Assembly (NCBI GenBank): GCA_019787685.1
Contig: JAHNUO010000012.1
Coordinates: 1,582,688-1,646,687, forward strand
Length of the DNA stretch: 64,000 nt
Direction: 5' to 3'
DNA from: Chiua virens
Lineage: Eukaryota > Basidiomycota > Agaricomycetes > Boletales > Boletaceae
Shown here: positions 21,731 through 31,942 of the stretch, one piece after another
Numbering within the stretch: the first letter of the stretch is position 1
Layout of the letters: each line of letters starts with the position of its first letter
The notes under the pieces: model-generated
Database searches by the model: none
What the model saw: the letters and a program-made list of their open reading frames with translations, nothing else
What the model was told of the DNA's origin: nothing
Program-made: the position numbers and the translations under genes

Positions 21731-24104
21731 ATGCCAATAGAATGGACAACGAAGGAGCAGAAGGCTTTTCTCATCGAGGAATTGCCTACCTTCAAGAAAA
21801 TCGGTGGACGTCAATACGCCCTGCAGTGGCCTGACCTCTATAACCGGTGGTTCAAGAGGTGGTCAGAGTGCACACTGGCACTACCAAACGTTCCATTAGA
21901 TGCGACACTAACTCAGCAAGGTGACATCCTTGCCAAGGCTATCGAACGACGTCAGGCACAGCTTCGCCGCTGGTTGCAGTGGCGTTCCGGGCGATACACC
22001 AACCGTGCTGCTAACAACAAGACTATGAAGATTATCGATCGTCTTGTGAAGCCGAAGACTCGTACCAAGAGGCCATGGGAGATCTATTCAAAAATCTATT
22101 ACTCGACACGCGTCCAACCAAAAATTACAAGTGGTATGGCTATTGCTGATGTTACTCGAAAGATTCGCGAGTCGTACGAAAACGAGGCGCTCGAGATCAA
22201 AGAAGAGATATGGAAAATTATGACCGAGAACAAAAAGGTCAAGAAGAAGCGAGGGAAGGCAAGTGCGAAAGATACTAAACAAGGGGACGGCGACTCTGAG
22301 AGCGATGCGGACGACGACGACCCGCTCTCACGTCGCAAGTGAGTCCTGTATATCATAATATTGCTACTAGCTAATGGCATTGTAAACAGTTACATTGAAC
22401 AATGTGGTCCTGCACTTCAACGCATCCTTGAGCACCTCAGTAGCCAGACCGGTGGGTGGCATTTCAGTGTCTTGATGGGGGGGCCCGATCCTTTGGACAC
22501 TACCGGCAATCTCATTACGAGGTCAGTGCTTTCACTTTAGTGTTGACTGTTATTACTCATCTTAGGCCACTCATATAGCCTTCACGTCGGGAAGACAAAT
22601 GATGGTCGTGACTTCTCCGACGTCTACACTGACTTCGACACGATGGTTGTAGCAATGTATGGTGAGTACTTGGGGAAAGCTTTAAGTGAGCCTACGTCTC
22701 CCCATATGATAGCGATCATTCCCTCACCATCGCTACTCAGACAATATGTCCTCTCTGCCTGTGCAATTACCCAGTGCTGGCGGCGGAGTCGATGGAGAAG
22801 ACATTGACAGGGATGACAAAAAGGACGACAGAGCGGAAAAGGATGATCAAGACCACAACGACGATAGTGAAGGAGAAGAAGAACCTATCGAGCAGGAGAC
22901 AACAAAGGTCATTGATGGAGGAGAGAGTTTCCATTCAGATGGAATTTATACCACTGCCCCTCCGATGACGCCACCTCATCTTGCAAGCTCCCCGACCGCT
23001 CGTCTTGTAAACTCGGTCCTTTCCACGACACCACCCACCGCACATCTTGCAAACCCGTCCATTTCTTCCATGCTCCCGACCGCTCATTTTGCAAACTCAG
23101 CCCCTTCCGTGACATCACCGACCGTGTATCCTGCAAGTTCGCCTGTTTCTTCTGAACTTAATCATCTTGCAAACCTAGCCGTTTCTGGGACACCACCCCA
23201 GCCAGCTGCATATCTTGCAGACTCGTGCGGACCTATCACACTACCAGCCATTCCGACTCGCTTCGAAAGCTCATCTATTCCTACGGCACTACCGACCATT
23301 CATCCTGCAAGTTCGACTGTTTCCGTCGTATCGCCAGTCGGTCATTTTGCAAGCTCGCCTAATTCGGTTCCCGTGGATCTCGCAACATTGGGTTTTGCGT
23401 CAACTATCCCAGAACTTGCAATGTACTCTGGTTACCATGATGTGACTCCGAATTCCACAGCCACCGTGACATCGATTGATCCCACACTGTCTATCCAATC
23501 GGATCCATTCTGTGGCTACTTTTCGGCCATGCTCAACAATCCTTCCCTGGAATCTATTCTCAATGACCGCTCATTGGAAAGCTGGCCCGGAGTGTTGGTG
23601 GGCACAGGATTAGGTACGGGTCAACCCATGACGTACAGTAATCAAGGCCTCATCTTTAATGACGCACACGGCACTCAAGTACAAGACAATTTTGCGATTC
23701 CTATGAGTGTGTCCGGGCCCATCGCTGCGTCAATGGAACCACTGCACCCCCTGTCCATACTAGATCCACGTTCAGCACCCAATTCTCCCCAAACAGGACG
23801 TCTTCCACCGATTCCGGACACCATCACCAACGTTACTCTAGCTTCACCCGGGCGATCGAAACGAAAGTCAAGGCCTTCTCAGCGTGCACAGCGTGACAAT
23901 GCTATCGGCGACTCTTTCAGTAAAGAGAACAACGTCCTGCCACCAGGAATCAATGGTTTGAAGAATGCGAAAGTCAAACAAGGGAAGGGCTCACAACATC
24001 CTGCGGATCGTGGGTCGCCGAAAAAGATGACAGTGAGGAACAGTAAACGGTCGGCCAATGCTGTCGAGAATGATGCCGATTCAGCACCACTGAAGAACAA
24101 GTAA
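21731..24104 (+). CDS. KDZ-element cargo protein of about 728 aa, nuclear-type
   Basis: Exons 21731-22338, 22390-22521, 22579-22661 and 22741-24104 give 2,187 nt in frame. The N-terminal part (QYALQWPDLYNRWFKRW; ARRQAQLRRWLQW-like) is followed by a Lys-rich and acidic stretch, then a conserved block (YIEQCGPALQRILEHLSSQ, GGWHFSVLMGGPDP, LHVGKTNDGRDF). I recognise this type as a hypothetical family common in agaricomycete genomes. The long C-terminal half is acidic, then Ser/Pro/Thr-rich with an approximately 15-residue repeat (HLAS, HLAN, HFAN) and ends with basic patches (SKRKSRPSQRAQR). A further splice at 24,101-24,143 is possible and would replace the last residues. The function is unknown; it was probably carried by the transposon. 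Confidence 0.65.
22978..23360 (+). repeat. In-frame TTGCAAG-type repeat inside the cargo gene
   Basis: About nine copies of CAT(C/T)TTGCAA or a close variant, spaced roughly 40-60 bp, all in the same reading frame and coding variants of H-L-A-N/S. The core is the same TTGCAA motif that fills both element ends. The coding repeat is therefore either a chance use of the element's own binding motif or an internal extension of the binding array. Confidence 0.6.
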
Positions 24105-24254
24105 GTTGTTCAGCTCCCCTTGTTATGTCCGTTGTTCACTCAGAAGAAAAGGAAACGCAAGGTTTAGACTTTGTGCGGATAGTCGCCCCCTCCTTGTGAC
24201 ATAGCCACAGATACCTGTTTGTGATGTAGTTAGGATTTTTCGTGCTACGGAGTA

Positions 24255-26769
24255 CAGTCGACTCCCTTGTAACCCATACCCCTTATAACCCATACTCCCT
24301 AATAACCCATACATTTTCCTGACTCCCGAGTTTGTTCGCAGTAAATTCTGACCAAACCCCATACCCCATACCCCATAGCCATTTGGATGGTGATAACCCA
24401 TATGTCACTGTATCAGAAAGTGCCAGGATTATATAACCAATGTATTTTCTTCATCCCAACATGGCAATAATGACCCAACTCTTCAACATGAAACCTCACG
24501 CTGTCATTCAGCTTCTAAAAAAAGGCCTGAAGAAGCTTCGAGATCAGACCCAAGACCGTAAAGTGAAACTTGAAGCCAATTTAAAAGCCAGTCAACCCAT
24601 TTCAGAAGCTGACGAAGAATGGCTTGATGGTGCTGGGAATTTAGTGGACGAAGAACGACTGGTTGACAAGCTGGAGAAAGCTTCAGATTACGAAGGCACT
24701 CTTGAAAAACTAGGTCCACAAGACCAAGCCATCATGCAAAAGTTGACAGAGCTCAGCAATGGTTCTGTTGCTCCTTTGAAGAAGCGCCAGCGTAGGCTTG
24801 ATGAATTTCAGCCTCCAGATTCTAAGTGACTCAAATTATATTTGCTACAGGTCCTGGACAGGCTACTGACACGACGGACGACAGGGCAAAGCCCACACAG
24901 CCCAAAGTACCCCTGAAAAAAGAAAATGCGACTCTTGAACAGCGCATTCAAATTTTGGACTGGCATCACAAGAATGGCAGGAATCAGACCCGGACTGCTG
25001 TGCATTTCGACAGGACCTATCCTTCCCTTCAACTCAAGCAGCCAAGGATATCTGCATGGTTGAAGCAAGAGGCTGTGTGGCGAGCAGAGTATGAAGCTAC
25101 TGGGAGTCTGTCTCGTTCAGCCAAACGAGTCCGTCAGACACTCCATCCGGAGGTTACTGAAATGTTAGACCTTTGGGTCTCAAAGGCATTGGCAGACGGT
25201 CTCTTACTCACGGGTGAGGTGCTCCGCCAGAAATGGAAGACATTCGCTGATCTCGCTGGCGTGCCAACGGATGAGCAACTCAGTCTCAGCGATGGGTGGC
25301 TGAGTCGATACAAATCACGAATTGGCTTGAAGCAAATTAAACGCCATGGCGAGGCAGCTTCTGCACAGCCAGATGTTGTCAACAAGGAGAAATTACGCAT
25401 TCAGATGTTGGTCAAGGATGGTGGCTATGTACGTCGTGACATTTTCAATGCAGATGAGACTGGATTGTTCTATGCGTAAGTTCTCTTCCCTTCTTTGTCA
25501 AACATCAGCCTCAATTGTAAACTTGAACAGTATGCCCCCTGATCGAGGACTCTGCGACAAACAGCAGGCAGGTGTCAAGGGGAAAAAGAACAGGTTGACC
25601 TACTTGTTCACGGCGAACGCGGAGGGTTCCCAAAAGCTCCCCCCGCTCATTATTGGCAAAGCATACAAACCACGAGTGTTCGGAAAGAAGACAGGAGCTC
25701 AGCTTGGTTTTGACTATCATAGCAATGGAAAGGCATGGATGACGTCGGCCATCTATCAAGAGTGGCTGAAATCTTGGGATGCAGAGCTCAGACACGCCGG
25801 TCGCAAAGTCCTTCTTTTACAAGACAATTTTTCGGGGCACATTGTGCCTGATACTCTCACCAACATCCGCGTCGAAAACTTCCAGCCGAACCTGACAGCA
25901 CACGTTCAGCCCAACGATCAAGGTATTATCCGGTGTTTCAAGGCCCACTACCGCGGGAAGTTCATTCACCGTGCCATTGACCTCTATGAGGCTGCTGTCA
26001 CGCCGTCGCAGGTTTACGAGATCGACCAGCTGGAGGCGATGAAGCTTGCCAATGAAGCCTGGAATGAGGTGGATACGACAGCGATCCGGAATTGCTGGCG
26101 CAAGGCGGGGATCTTGCCTGAAATGAACACAGAAGTCCACTCAAGCCCTTCGATGCCTATTTCGTCACTCGTGCATGCTGCTGCTGATGCAGACACTCTC
26201 GACAACCCCGTTTTACAAGTCGAGAAGGATGTGGAAAGTGCACTTGATGCCCTCGAGTCGACTGGAGTTCTCCAACGCTTTAATCGAATGGACCTTTCCG
26301 AGCTTCTCAACCCTGCTTGCGAGGTGCACAACATGTTTGACGCAACCGACCAGGAGATTTGCGATGCTGTCATGGAGGCGAAGAAGGCTCACGAGGGTGA
26401 AGACAGCCCCGGCACCGACACGAGCGCCCCATTTGATACACCTCCGACACGGAAAGAAGCTTTGGAAGCAGTTTATGTGTTGCGCAGGTACTTGATGGAG
26501 ATTGACACTCACTTTGCTCGCATGTTGGAGACGATGTTGGGTAGGTTTGGTCGCGAAACACGTACGTCGGGCATGCAGAACATGAATAATACCAAGATTA
26601 CTAGCTATTTCACTCGTACATAACACCCTTGCATTATCACTAAGCTAGCAGAGATACATATACGAAAATTTGTCCTGTAATTAGTGACCTGTCGTATACC
26701 CCATACTCTCCCATAACCCATGACTTACGACGACTCCCGAGGGGGTATGGGTTATAAGGGAGTCGACTG
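24255..26769. mobile_element. Complete pogo-type transposon nested in the KDZ element
   Basis: 2,515 bp, flanked by TA on both sides (24,253-24,254 and 26,770-26,771). Terminal inverted repeats of 28 bp (24,255-24,282 and 26,742-26,769) differ at one position and begin CAGTCGACTCCCTT. Subterminal sequence holds further ACCCATA repeats at both ends. The transposase gene inside has an uninterrupted reading frame after splicing. Near-identical ends and an intact gene indicate a recent insertion, later than the KDZ element it sits in. Confidence 0.93.
24440..26623 (+). CDS. Pogo/Fot1-type DDD transposase
   Basis: Exons 24440-24791, 24851-25475 and 25531-26623 give 2,070 nt, 689 aa. The N-terminal part is coiled and charged. 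From about residue 140 there is a CENP-B/pogo-type helix-turn-helix (TLEQRIQILDWHHKNG, RISAWLKQE), then a second CENP-B-type DNA-binding region (LDLWVSKALADGLLLTGEVL, WLSRYKSRIGLKQIKRHGE). The DDE catalytic domain shows the expected acidic residues: FNADETGLFYA, LLQDNFSGH and QPNDQGIIRCFK, so the triad is DDD. The first intron uses a weak GTAGGC donor but restores frame. The C-terminal tail is not conserved. It catalyses cut-and-paste movement with TA target duplication (established for the family). Confidence 0.92.
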
Positions 26770-26771
26770 TA

Positions 26772-27064
26772 TACAGTACAATGGTGATTTAGCTACAGAT
26801 ACCCACTGCCTTGATGTAGCTACAATGGTTTTATGCTATGGAATGTGCAGCTGTTACCCGTCTGAAGCGAAGCTACGGACTCTATCACCATGTCCCTATC
26901 CCACATCCACGTGCCACTGAATGAAAGAAATCAATATGTTAGCAACAGAAAAGCGGGAGTGATACGGAGAAACATAGGACTTAAATACCAGTAGGAAAGC
27001 AAGTCGTGATAACGATAGATGGTGGTCTGACGAAACGTGCGATAGCGAGAGCAAGGTGTCAGAT
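26772..27064. other. Right-hand KDZ sequence between the pogo element and the motif array
   Basis: About 290 bp without a gene, resuming the KDZ element after the nested insertion. I see no repeats or sites beyond a few short palindromes. Confidence 0.4.
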
Positions 27065-28075
27065 GATGGGGCGGAATCTTGCAAGTTTTCATCTTGCAAG
27101 AAGCGTGATAGTGAGGGTAACTGGGAGGCGAGCGGCCCATGCAATCCTGCAAATCGTGCGGTAGCAAGACATAGTATGGTAGTATCTTGCAAGAAGCACG
27201 GCAGTGATGCGCCGGCTGGGAGCCTGGGAGCAACTGGGGGGCATCACGGGTCTTGCAAAATCGCGAGGGTACGGTATCAGTCGTCGAAACTTGTAAGTTG
27301 CATCTTGCAAGAAATACGGTAGTGAGGGCGCCTGGGGGAATGACGGATCTTGCAAAGTGTGCGAGGGGCGAGGTAGTATTGGTCGTCGAAACTTGTAAGT
27401 TTGCATCTTGCAAGAAACATGGCGGTGAGGGCGGCTGGGAGCCAGGGAGCAGCTGGGGAGCATGATGGAGTCTTGCAAAATGGACGGTAACGAGGGCAAG
27501 TTATCAGATGGTGGCAACTTGCAGGTCAGGGTCTTGCAAGAAACGTGACAGTGGGCGACTGGAAAACGACTGGGGGTCCGGGGATATGACGGATCTGCCA
27601 AACATACGGTAGCGAGGCCAACGCGTCAGAGGGTGGCATTATGGCGGCTGGGTTTTGCAAAACGCGCGGTAGCGAGGGAGAGAGCAGTAGCTAGGGCGAG
27701 ACATCAAGTAGTGTGGCGTGCCTTGCAAGTTGGGGTCTTGCAAGAAGTGCGACAGTGAGGGCGGTTGAGAAACGATGGGAGACGTGATGGATCCTGCAAG
27801 ACATGCGGTAGCAAGGGCGAGATGTTGGATGGTGTGGTGTTGTCTTGCAAACTAGTGTCTTGCAAAACGTGCGGTAGCGAGGACAAGACGTCGGATGGTG
27901 TTATCTTGCCTTGCAAATTAGGGTCTTGCAAGAACTTGCACGACGGAAGGCGGTTGGGGAGGGATGTGATGGACCTTGCAAAACGTGCGGTAGCGAGGCC
28001 TCGAGGTTGATTATCGTTACTCTTGCAATCCTTTCTTACGATGACCACCGAGATAACCTGCAGGATACTTCCAGG
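27065..28075. repeat. Right subterminal TTGCAAG motif array
   Basis: About 25-30 copies of TCTTGCAAGA or close variants over 1 kb, commonly followed by A(A)(A)CGTGCGGTAGCGAG, with a loose higher-order period of roughly 90-120 bp. Open frames on both strands run through the repeats (for example 27,089-27,601), and their repetitive Ser-Cys-Lys content follows from the motif; I reject them as genes. Together with the left array this marks the ends of the 15.5-kb element. Confidence 0.75.
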
Positions 28076-28083
28076 ATGGCCTG

Positions 28084-28091
28084 CAACTGAC
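28084..28091. repeat. Right 8-bp target-site duplication of the KDZ element
   Basis: CAACTGAC, identical to 12,533-12,540. The sequence that follows (TCAAATAGAGTAACC) continues the hydrophobin upstream module broken off at the left side. Confidence 0.75.
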
Positions 28092-28408
28092 TCAAATAGA
28101 GTAACCATTTTTTACCATTTTAGATGCCATGCATGCCCGTGAGCCGAACGAGTGTTATCCCGGACCGTGGACGGTGATACATATTTTGTAAAGGCGGCAT
28201 CAACGTTTCAACCCCTGATAATTGCAAGTAGTTCGCCACATGAGAATCTGGCATGGAGATTCGAGACTAACCATAATGTTGTTCTATTGCTCTAGGCCAC
28301 AACATACGGTGCCTGAGATCTGAGATCTGAGAGTCCACAAATGACATGTAGCACTGCATGATCTTTCAAAGTTATTGCTTCTAGTGAGGCTCAGTCACTC
28401 CGTCAAAG
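28092..28408. promoter_or_regulatory. Right half of the hyd5 upstream module
   Basis: Copy of the module also found before hyd6 (about 29,575-29,800) and inverted at about 34,050-34,180. Shared blocks include AGAGTAACCATTTT, CGAACGAGTGTTA and CAACCCCTGATAATTG. It is the promoter-proximal part left attached to hyd5 after the KDZ insertion. No transcription-factor site can be named. Confidence 0.5.
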
Positions 28409-28416
28409 TATAAATG
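28409..28416 (+). promoter_or_regulatory. TATA box of hyd5
   Basis: TATAAATG inside GTCAAAGTATAAATGC, about 95 bp before the hyd5 ATG and followed by CCAACACAACTCC. Confidence 0.7.
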
Positions 28417-28503
28417 CGACCTACCTCAGCACGTCGTTCCAACACAACTCCAACCAGTTTGATCAATTCCATATTATAATCCCTTCTCCTTGTCTTGTCC
28501 GCC

Positions 28504-29017
28504 ATGTTGATCAAATCAAACGTGATCGTGATCACGCTCATGCTTGCTAGCACTATTCTTGCCCGGACCAAACCTGAGTGTGAAACCAATTCCTTCCTGT
28601 GCTGCGAGACCTTGCTGGCTGTCAACACTGTTGAGAAGATTATCTCGCTGGTGCCGGGTCTCGGCATGGCCCTTTCCGGCCTTACTGGGCTTGGCGGGAG
28701 TGTTGGCATTACTTGCAAACCTGCTGACGGCAAAATCTGGTAGGTCTCATCGTCCACCATCAAGATTCTCGGTTCCGATCAAATCCATAGCGATGCACCT
28801 ACAAAAGGTGTCTGCTGTAAAAAAAACAGCTCCAGTAAGCACTCTTCAATGCTCCATTGACGCTGGTGCTTACCATTTTGTAATAGAAGGCATCATTGCC
28901 TGGGGATGCACCCCAGCCAGCGCCAGACCCGCCAACCCCACCACACCACTCGCCGAGAAGCCTGCACCTTCCCAGATCATTTCCGTTGAATATATTGGAG
29001 ATTTAGTCTATCCGTGA
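28504..29017 (+). CDS. hyd5: class I hydrophobin, subfamily C, long C terminus
   Basis: Predicted secreted hydrophobin, 136 aa. Exons are 28504-28739, 28791-28834 and 28887-29017. A signal peptide covers about residues 1-20. The core reads CCETLLAVNTVEKIISLVPG and GLGGSVGITC, the aliphatic/Gly-rich pattern usual for class I hydrophobins. Intron 1 splits the fifth cysteine codon as TG|C; unlike the A-type copies it has an immediate in-frame stop (TGG TAG) if retained. After the last cysteine (AWGCTPA) the protein runs on about 40 residues, Pro/Ala-rich, which is long for the family. The KDZ element lies about 420 bp upstream and separates this gene from most of its ancestral upstream region. 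Confidence 0.88.
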
Positions 29018-29879
29018 TTATTCGTGGCGAATGTAGTCGTCATCTGAATCCCCACATTTGATATGACTTTCCCCTCTGAACCGCCGAGTGCCTCAACGAA
29101 GGTTGGGTACCAGAAGGCCTGACTTGCGGTACACAAGCGTGCCACTGATCTGCGACCGGAACATAATCATTCTTACCCTGCTAAAGTTTCCTATTCACTG
29201 AGAGTCTGAGACTGACCTCCATAATATTGATGATCAACTACCTTGTCACGTTCGCAACTACAAGAAGTCATTACTCTCCTTGCCGCTCGCGGCTTTGTCA
29301 TTGATCCTAGCCACATAGGCACGGCCTCATGTAGATACACCCACTCCGAGTTACAGGCTCGTAAAGAGGGGTAGCTAGATAATATCAAATGTCAGCGCTT
29401 CAGCTAAGCCCAGGTCGCCGGACTGCATTGGCACTCTGATTGGTGCCATTTGAAACTTGCCCCTCAATGACCCCATCTTAGTTTTACCGCTCTAGTCAGA
29501 GCTGTGGCTAAGTAAAACTCGATAGGTACGGTCCTGCTGTTGTGCTCTGCGACGCTTGAACCACAATGGCTCAGATAGAGCAACCATTTTAGGTCGTGTG
29601 GATGCTCCACAACGAGCCGAGCAACGAGTGTTACCCCGGACCGCATGAATCATACTACATAATTCGTAAAGGCAACCGCATCAATGTCTCAACCCCTGAT
29701 ATCTGTGAGTACGGTACACGGAGGATCTAGTACCTGGACCAACCATAATAGTGTTCTATTGCTCGACCGTAGTAGGCCACTGTGATGACTGAAACCCTGA
29801 GACTATAAATGGCATATATCACTGCACGGTTTACTGAAGTTAAGTATTGCTTCCGCAAGGCTCAGGTAGTCGATCAAGG
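29018..29879. other. Spacer between hyd5 and hyd6
   Basis: No gene. About 29,500-29,800 is a copy of the hydrophobin upstream module, including CTGTTGTGCTCTGCGACGCTT, found also near 10,870. The rest is diverged spacer. Confidence 0.5.
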
Positions 29880-29887
29880 TATAAATG
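29880..29887 (+). promoter_or_regulatory. TATA box of hyd6
   Basis: TATAAATG inside ATCAAGGTATAAATGC, about 82 bp before the hyd6 ATG. Confidence 0.7.
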
Positions 29888-29961
29888 CAACCTACCGCAG
29901 TGTCTTCATACAACCTTGGCCAGCGTGATCAGTTTCAGTACTATAATCTTCTTTTACTGTC

Positions 29962-30391
29962 ATGTTGATCAGATCAAACGTCGCAACTACGCTCGCAGTT
30001 GTTGTCACCACTCTTGCCCAGATCAGTCTTCAGTGTCCAACTGGTTCCCCCCTTTGCTGCGACAACTTGCTGGATGCCAACACCGTTAACTCGATCATTA
30101 TCTCGCTCGCGCCGGGTCACGGCCCGTTCCGTGTCGGCGGCAGTGTTGGCATTACTTGCAACCCCATCGGTGCCAACGTCTGGTAGGTCACAATTTTCAT
30201 TAGTAAGAACTTCATTTTTCATGAAATCCGTAGCACTGCACCAGCAAAAGCTGTCTGCTGTCGAAACAACAGGTTCCGTGAGTGATACAAAGATCCCTTC
30301 TCAGATGCTTCATTGACACGGTACTTACCTCATGATAGAGGGTATCGTTGCCTTAGGATGCACCCCAGCCACTCCACCCACAGCGGGATAA
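29962..30391 (+). CDS. hyd6: class I hydrophobin, subfamily C
   Basis: Predicted secreted hydrophobin, 105 aa. Exons are 29962-30182, 30234-30277 and 30339-30391. A signal peptide covers about residues 1-19 (TLA|Q). The core is CCDNLLDANTVNSIIISLAP, then GGSVGITC; it is shorter than in hyd5 and lacks the second Gly-Leu-rich turn. The fifth cysteine codon is split TG|C by intron 1 (30183-30233), which begins with an in-frame stop when unspliced. The C terminus is GCTPATPPTAG. It is the closest relative of hyd5 and lies next to it in tandem, so the pair probably arose by local duplication. Confidence 0.88.
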
Positions 30392-31848
30392 GTTCCATCA
30401 ACCCCATACACATAATCATAATTTCCATCGAATATTGATGGAGATTTGTGGTTACAGTCTTCGGCTGAATTCCTACATCTGATGTCTATTTTCCTCTTGG
30501 AACTAAGTACAGCGTGTCTGAACGAAAATTCGGACTGGAGATGGCCTGAGACTGTGGCATCATCATGCCTGGATCACACGGAATCGAGAAAGAGAGAAAA
30601 GAGGAGATAACTCACTTTGCTAATCTCCATGGGCTGATACCTACCCCAACTTGCTCTTCGTCGATGGAATCAACAATCTCCCTTGAAAATCTCGCAGTCA
30701 CGTTCGTTTCCACCCCATCTAAGCATCCGTTCGTGTCAGACACGGTCTGAAGGAACGAGTAACGGTTCGGACCTTGTGTTTCCACCCCATCAATGTGGTA
30801 CTGTACAGGCAATATTCTCCTCGACTTTGCCCGTGGTTCAGTTAGCGGACGTGGAACCTTCGACTTGCTGGTAAATGCACGATCTGACGAGGCTATTGTA
30901 GTGTAGTGAAAATCGACGGCAACCGAAAATGAGCACACCTTTTCACTAACGACTGCTGAGAGATGATGTGCAAGAACGATAGGGCTCCCAGGCCGAAGCA
31001 CGGAAAGGGCAATAAGCAGAGTCAACTTTGAAGAGTATCTGCCGTTTTGCCGTCACGAGTACTAGTACGAGACCGGGATGGCAAAGCTTTCTGTGATGCG
31101 TGCTCTGATAACGTTAAGACCGAAGCCTTGGGAAGCATCCTACGTATGAATACGATGGGCAAAAGACAGTGACATTATCATGTCGCAGCGCATCCTCTAT
31201 CCTCAATCCTGATGTCACCCTTCATGACAATAATTATGTAGTCTTTTGTAATGATAGCACCTTATTCGGAATAATTGCGTGGGAGATTTCACGATATTTA
31301 GCTCAGCATTGTATCAAAACGTCTGATAGGCCCAGGTCGCTGGACAGCAATCAAAGACACAGTTTGCAGACACAGTGGCCCGTTTTTGATCCAAGCGGGG
31401 CCTGGCCACACAAGACTCGATAGCTACAGATTCAGACTTGCTGCTGCACTCTGCAATGCTTCAGCCATAAGAATGAGACAGACTGATCGTATCGTTGTAC
31501 ATTGTGATCATAACTCACTCAGGACTTTTGCCACATTCCCGACTGTCTTCGTTGAAACTTGCAGAAATCTCCGTGATACAGGAGATCAATCAAACGTCCT
31601 TGTTGTCATCGCGAAGCAGCCTGGAGGCGCTATCCAGGACAATGATACATATTTCCTGAAAGCCGACTGCCGTGTCAATCACCTGCTAATTGTGAGAACA
31701 CAACAGAGAATCGGGTGCTGAGACTAACCGTAAAGCTGTTCTGTCGCTCCATCAGACAGTGACCCAGAGTGTACCTAAATGACACGTATCACTGCACGAT
31801 CTTTCAGCATTATTATGCAAGGCTCAGGCAATGCGTTCAAGATCAAGA
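30392..31848. other. Spacer between hyd6 and hyd7
   Basis: The right part (about 31,400-31,750) is a well-preserved hydrophobin upstream module. A minus-strand frame at 30,612-31,025 (137 codons) is open and includes two DGVET repeats, but it has no paralogue elsewhere in the cluster and no motif I know, so I leave it uncalled. Nothing else was recognised. Confidence 0.4.
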
Positions 31849-31856
31849 TATAAATG
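31849..31856 (+). promoter_or_regulatory. TATA box of hyd7
   Basis: TATAAATG inside GATCAAGATATAAATGG, 94 bp before the hyd7 ATG; the following CCAACACAACCTCAGCCAG block is conserved. Confidence 0.7.
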
Positions 31857-31942
31857 GCCTACCTTGCGTATCGTCGACCCAGCACCCAACACAACCTCAG
31901 CCAGTTTACTCAGTTCCAGCACCATACTCCTCCTTCACCGTC

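Larger units (their letters stand above)
12541..28083. mobile_element. 15.5-kb KDZ-type DNA transposon
   Basis: The element is bounded by CAACTGAC on both sides. Its outer regions carry arrays of TTGCAAG-type motifs (12,555-12,860 and 27,065-28,075). It contains a full-length KDZ transposase on the minus strand, an accessory gene next to it, and further genes on the plus strand. A pogo element has inserted at 24,255-26,769. Removing 12,541-28,091 rejoins hydrophobin upstream sequence that matches the uninterrupted inverted paralogue at 34,171-34,226. I found no clean terminal inverted repeat: the outermost 25 bp of the two ends agree at only about 14 positions. Cargo on both strands and complete reading frames suggest a relatively young copy. 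Confidence 0.8.

Noticed and set aside
24101..24204. A C-terminal exon KKRKRKV for the large cargo protein
   Set aside because: The basic peptide is in a frame that the only good donor (GTAAGT) and acceptor cannot reach; the simple stop at 24,104 is preferred, with the alternative noted.
12541..28083. Terminal inverted repeats for the KDZ element
   Set aside because: The outer 25 bp of the two ends agree at only about 14 positions with no gap-free core, so I do not claim an inverted repeat; the borders rest on the 8-bp duplication and the empty-site match.
27056..28108. Long Ser/Cys/Lys-rich frames on both strands at the right end of the KDZ element
   Set aside because: They are translations of the TTGCAAG repeat array; all frames are similarly open and repetitive.
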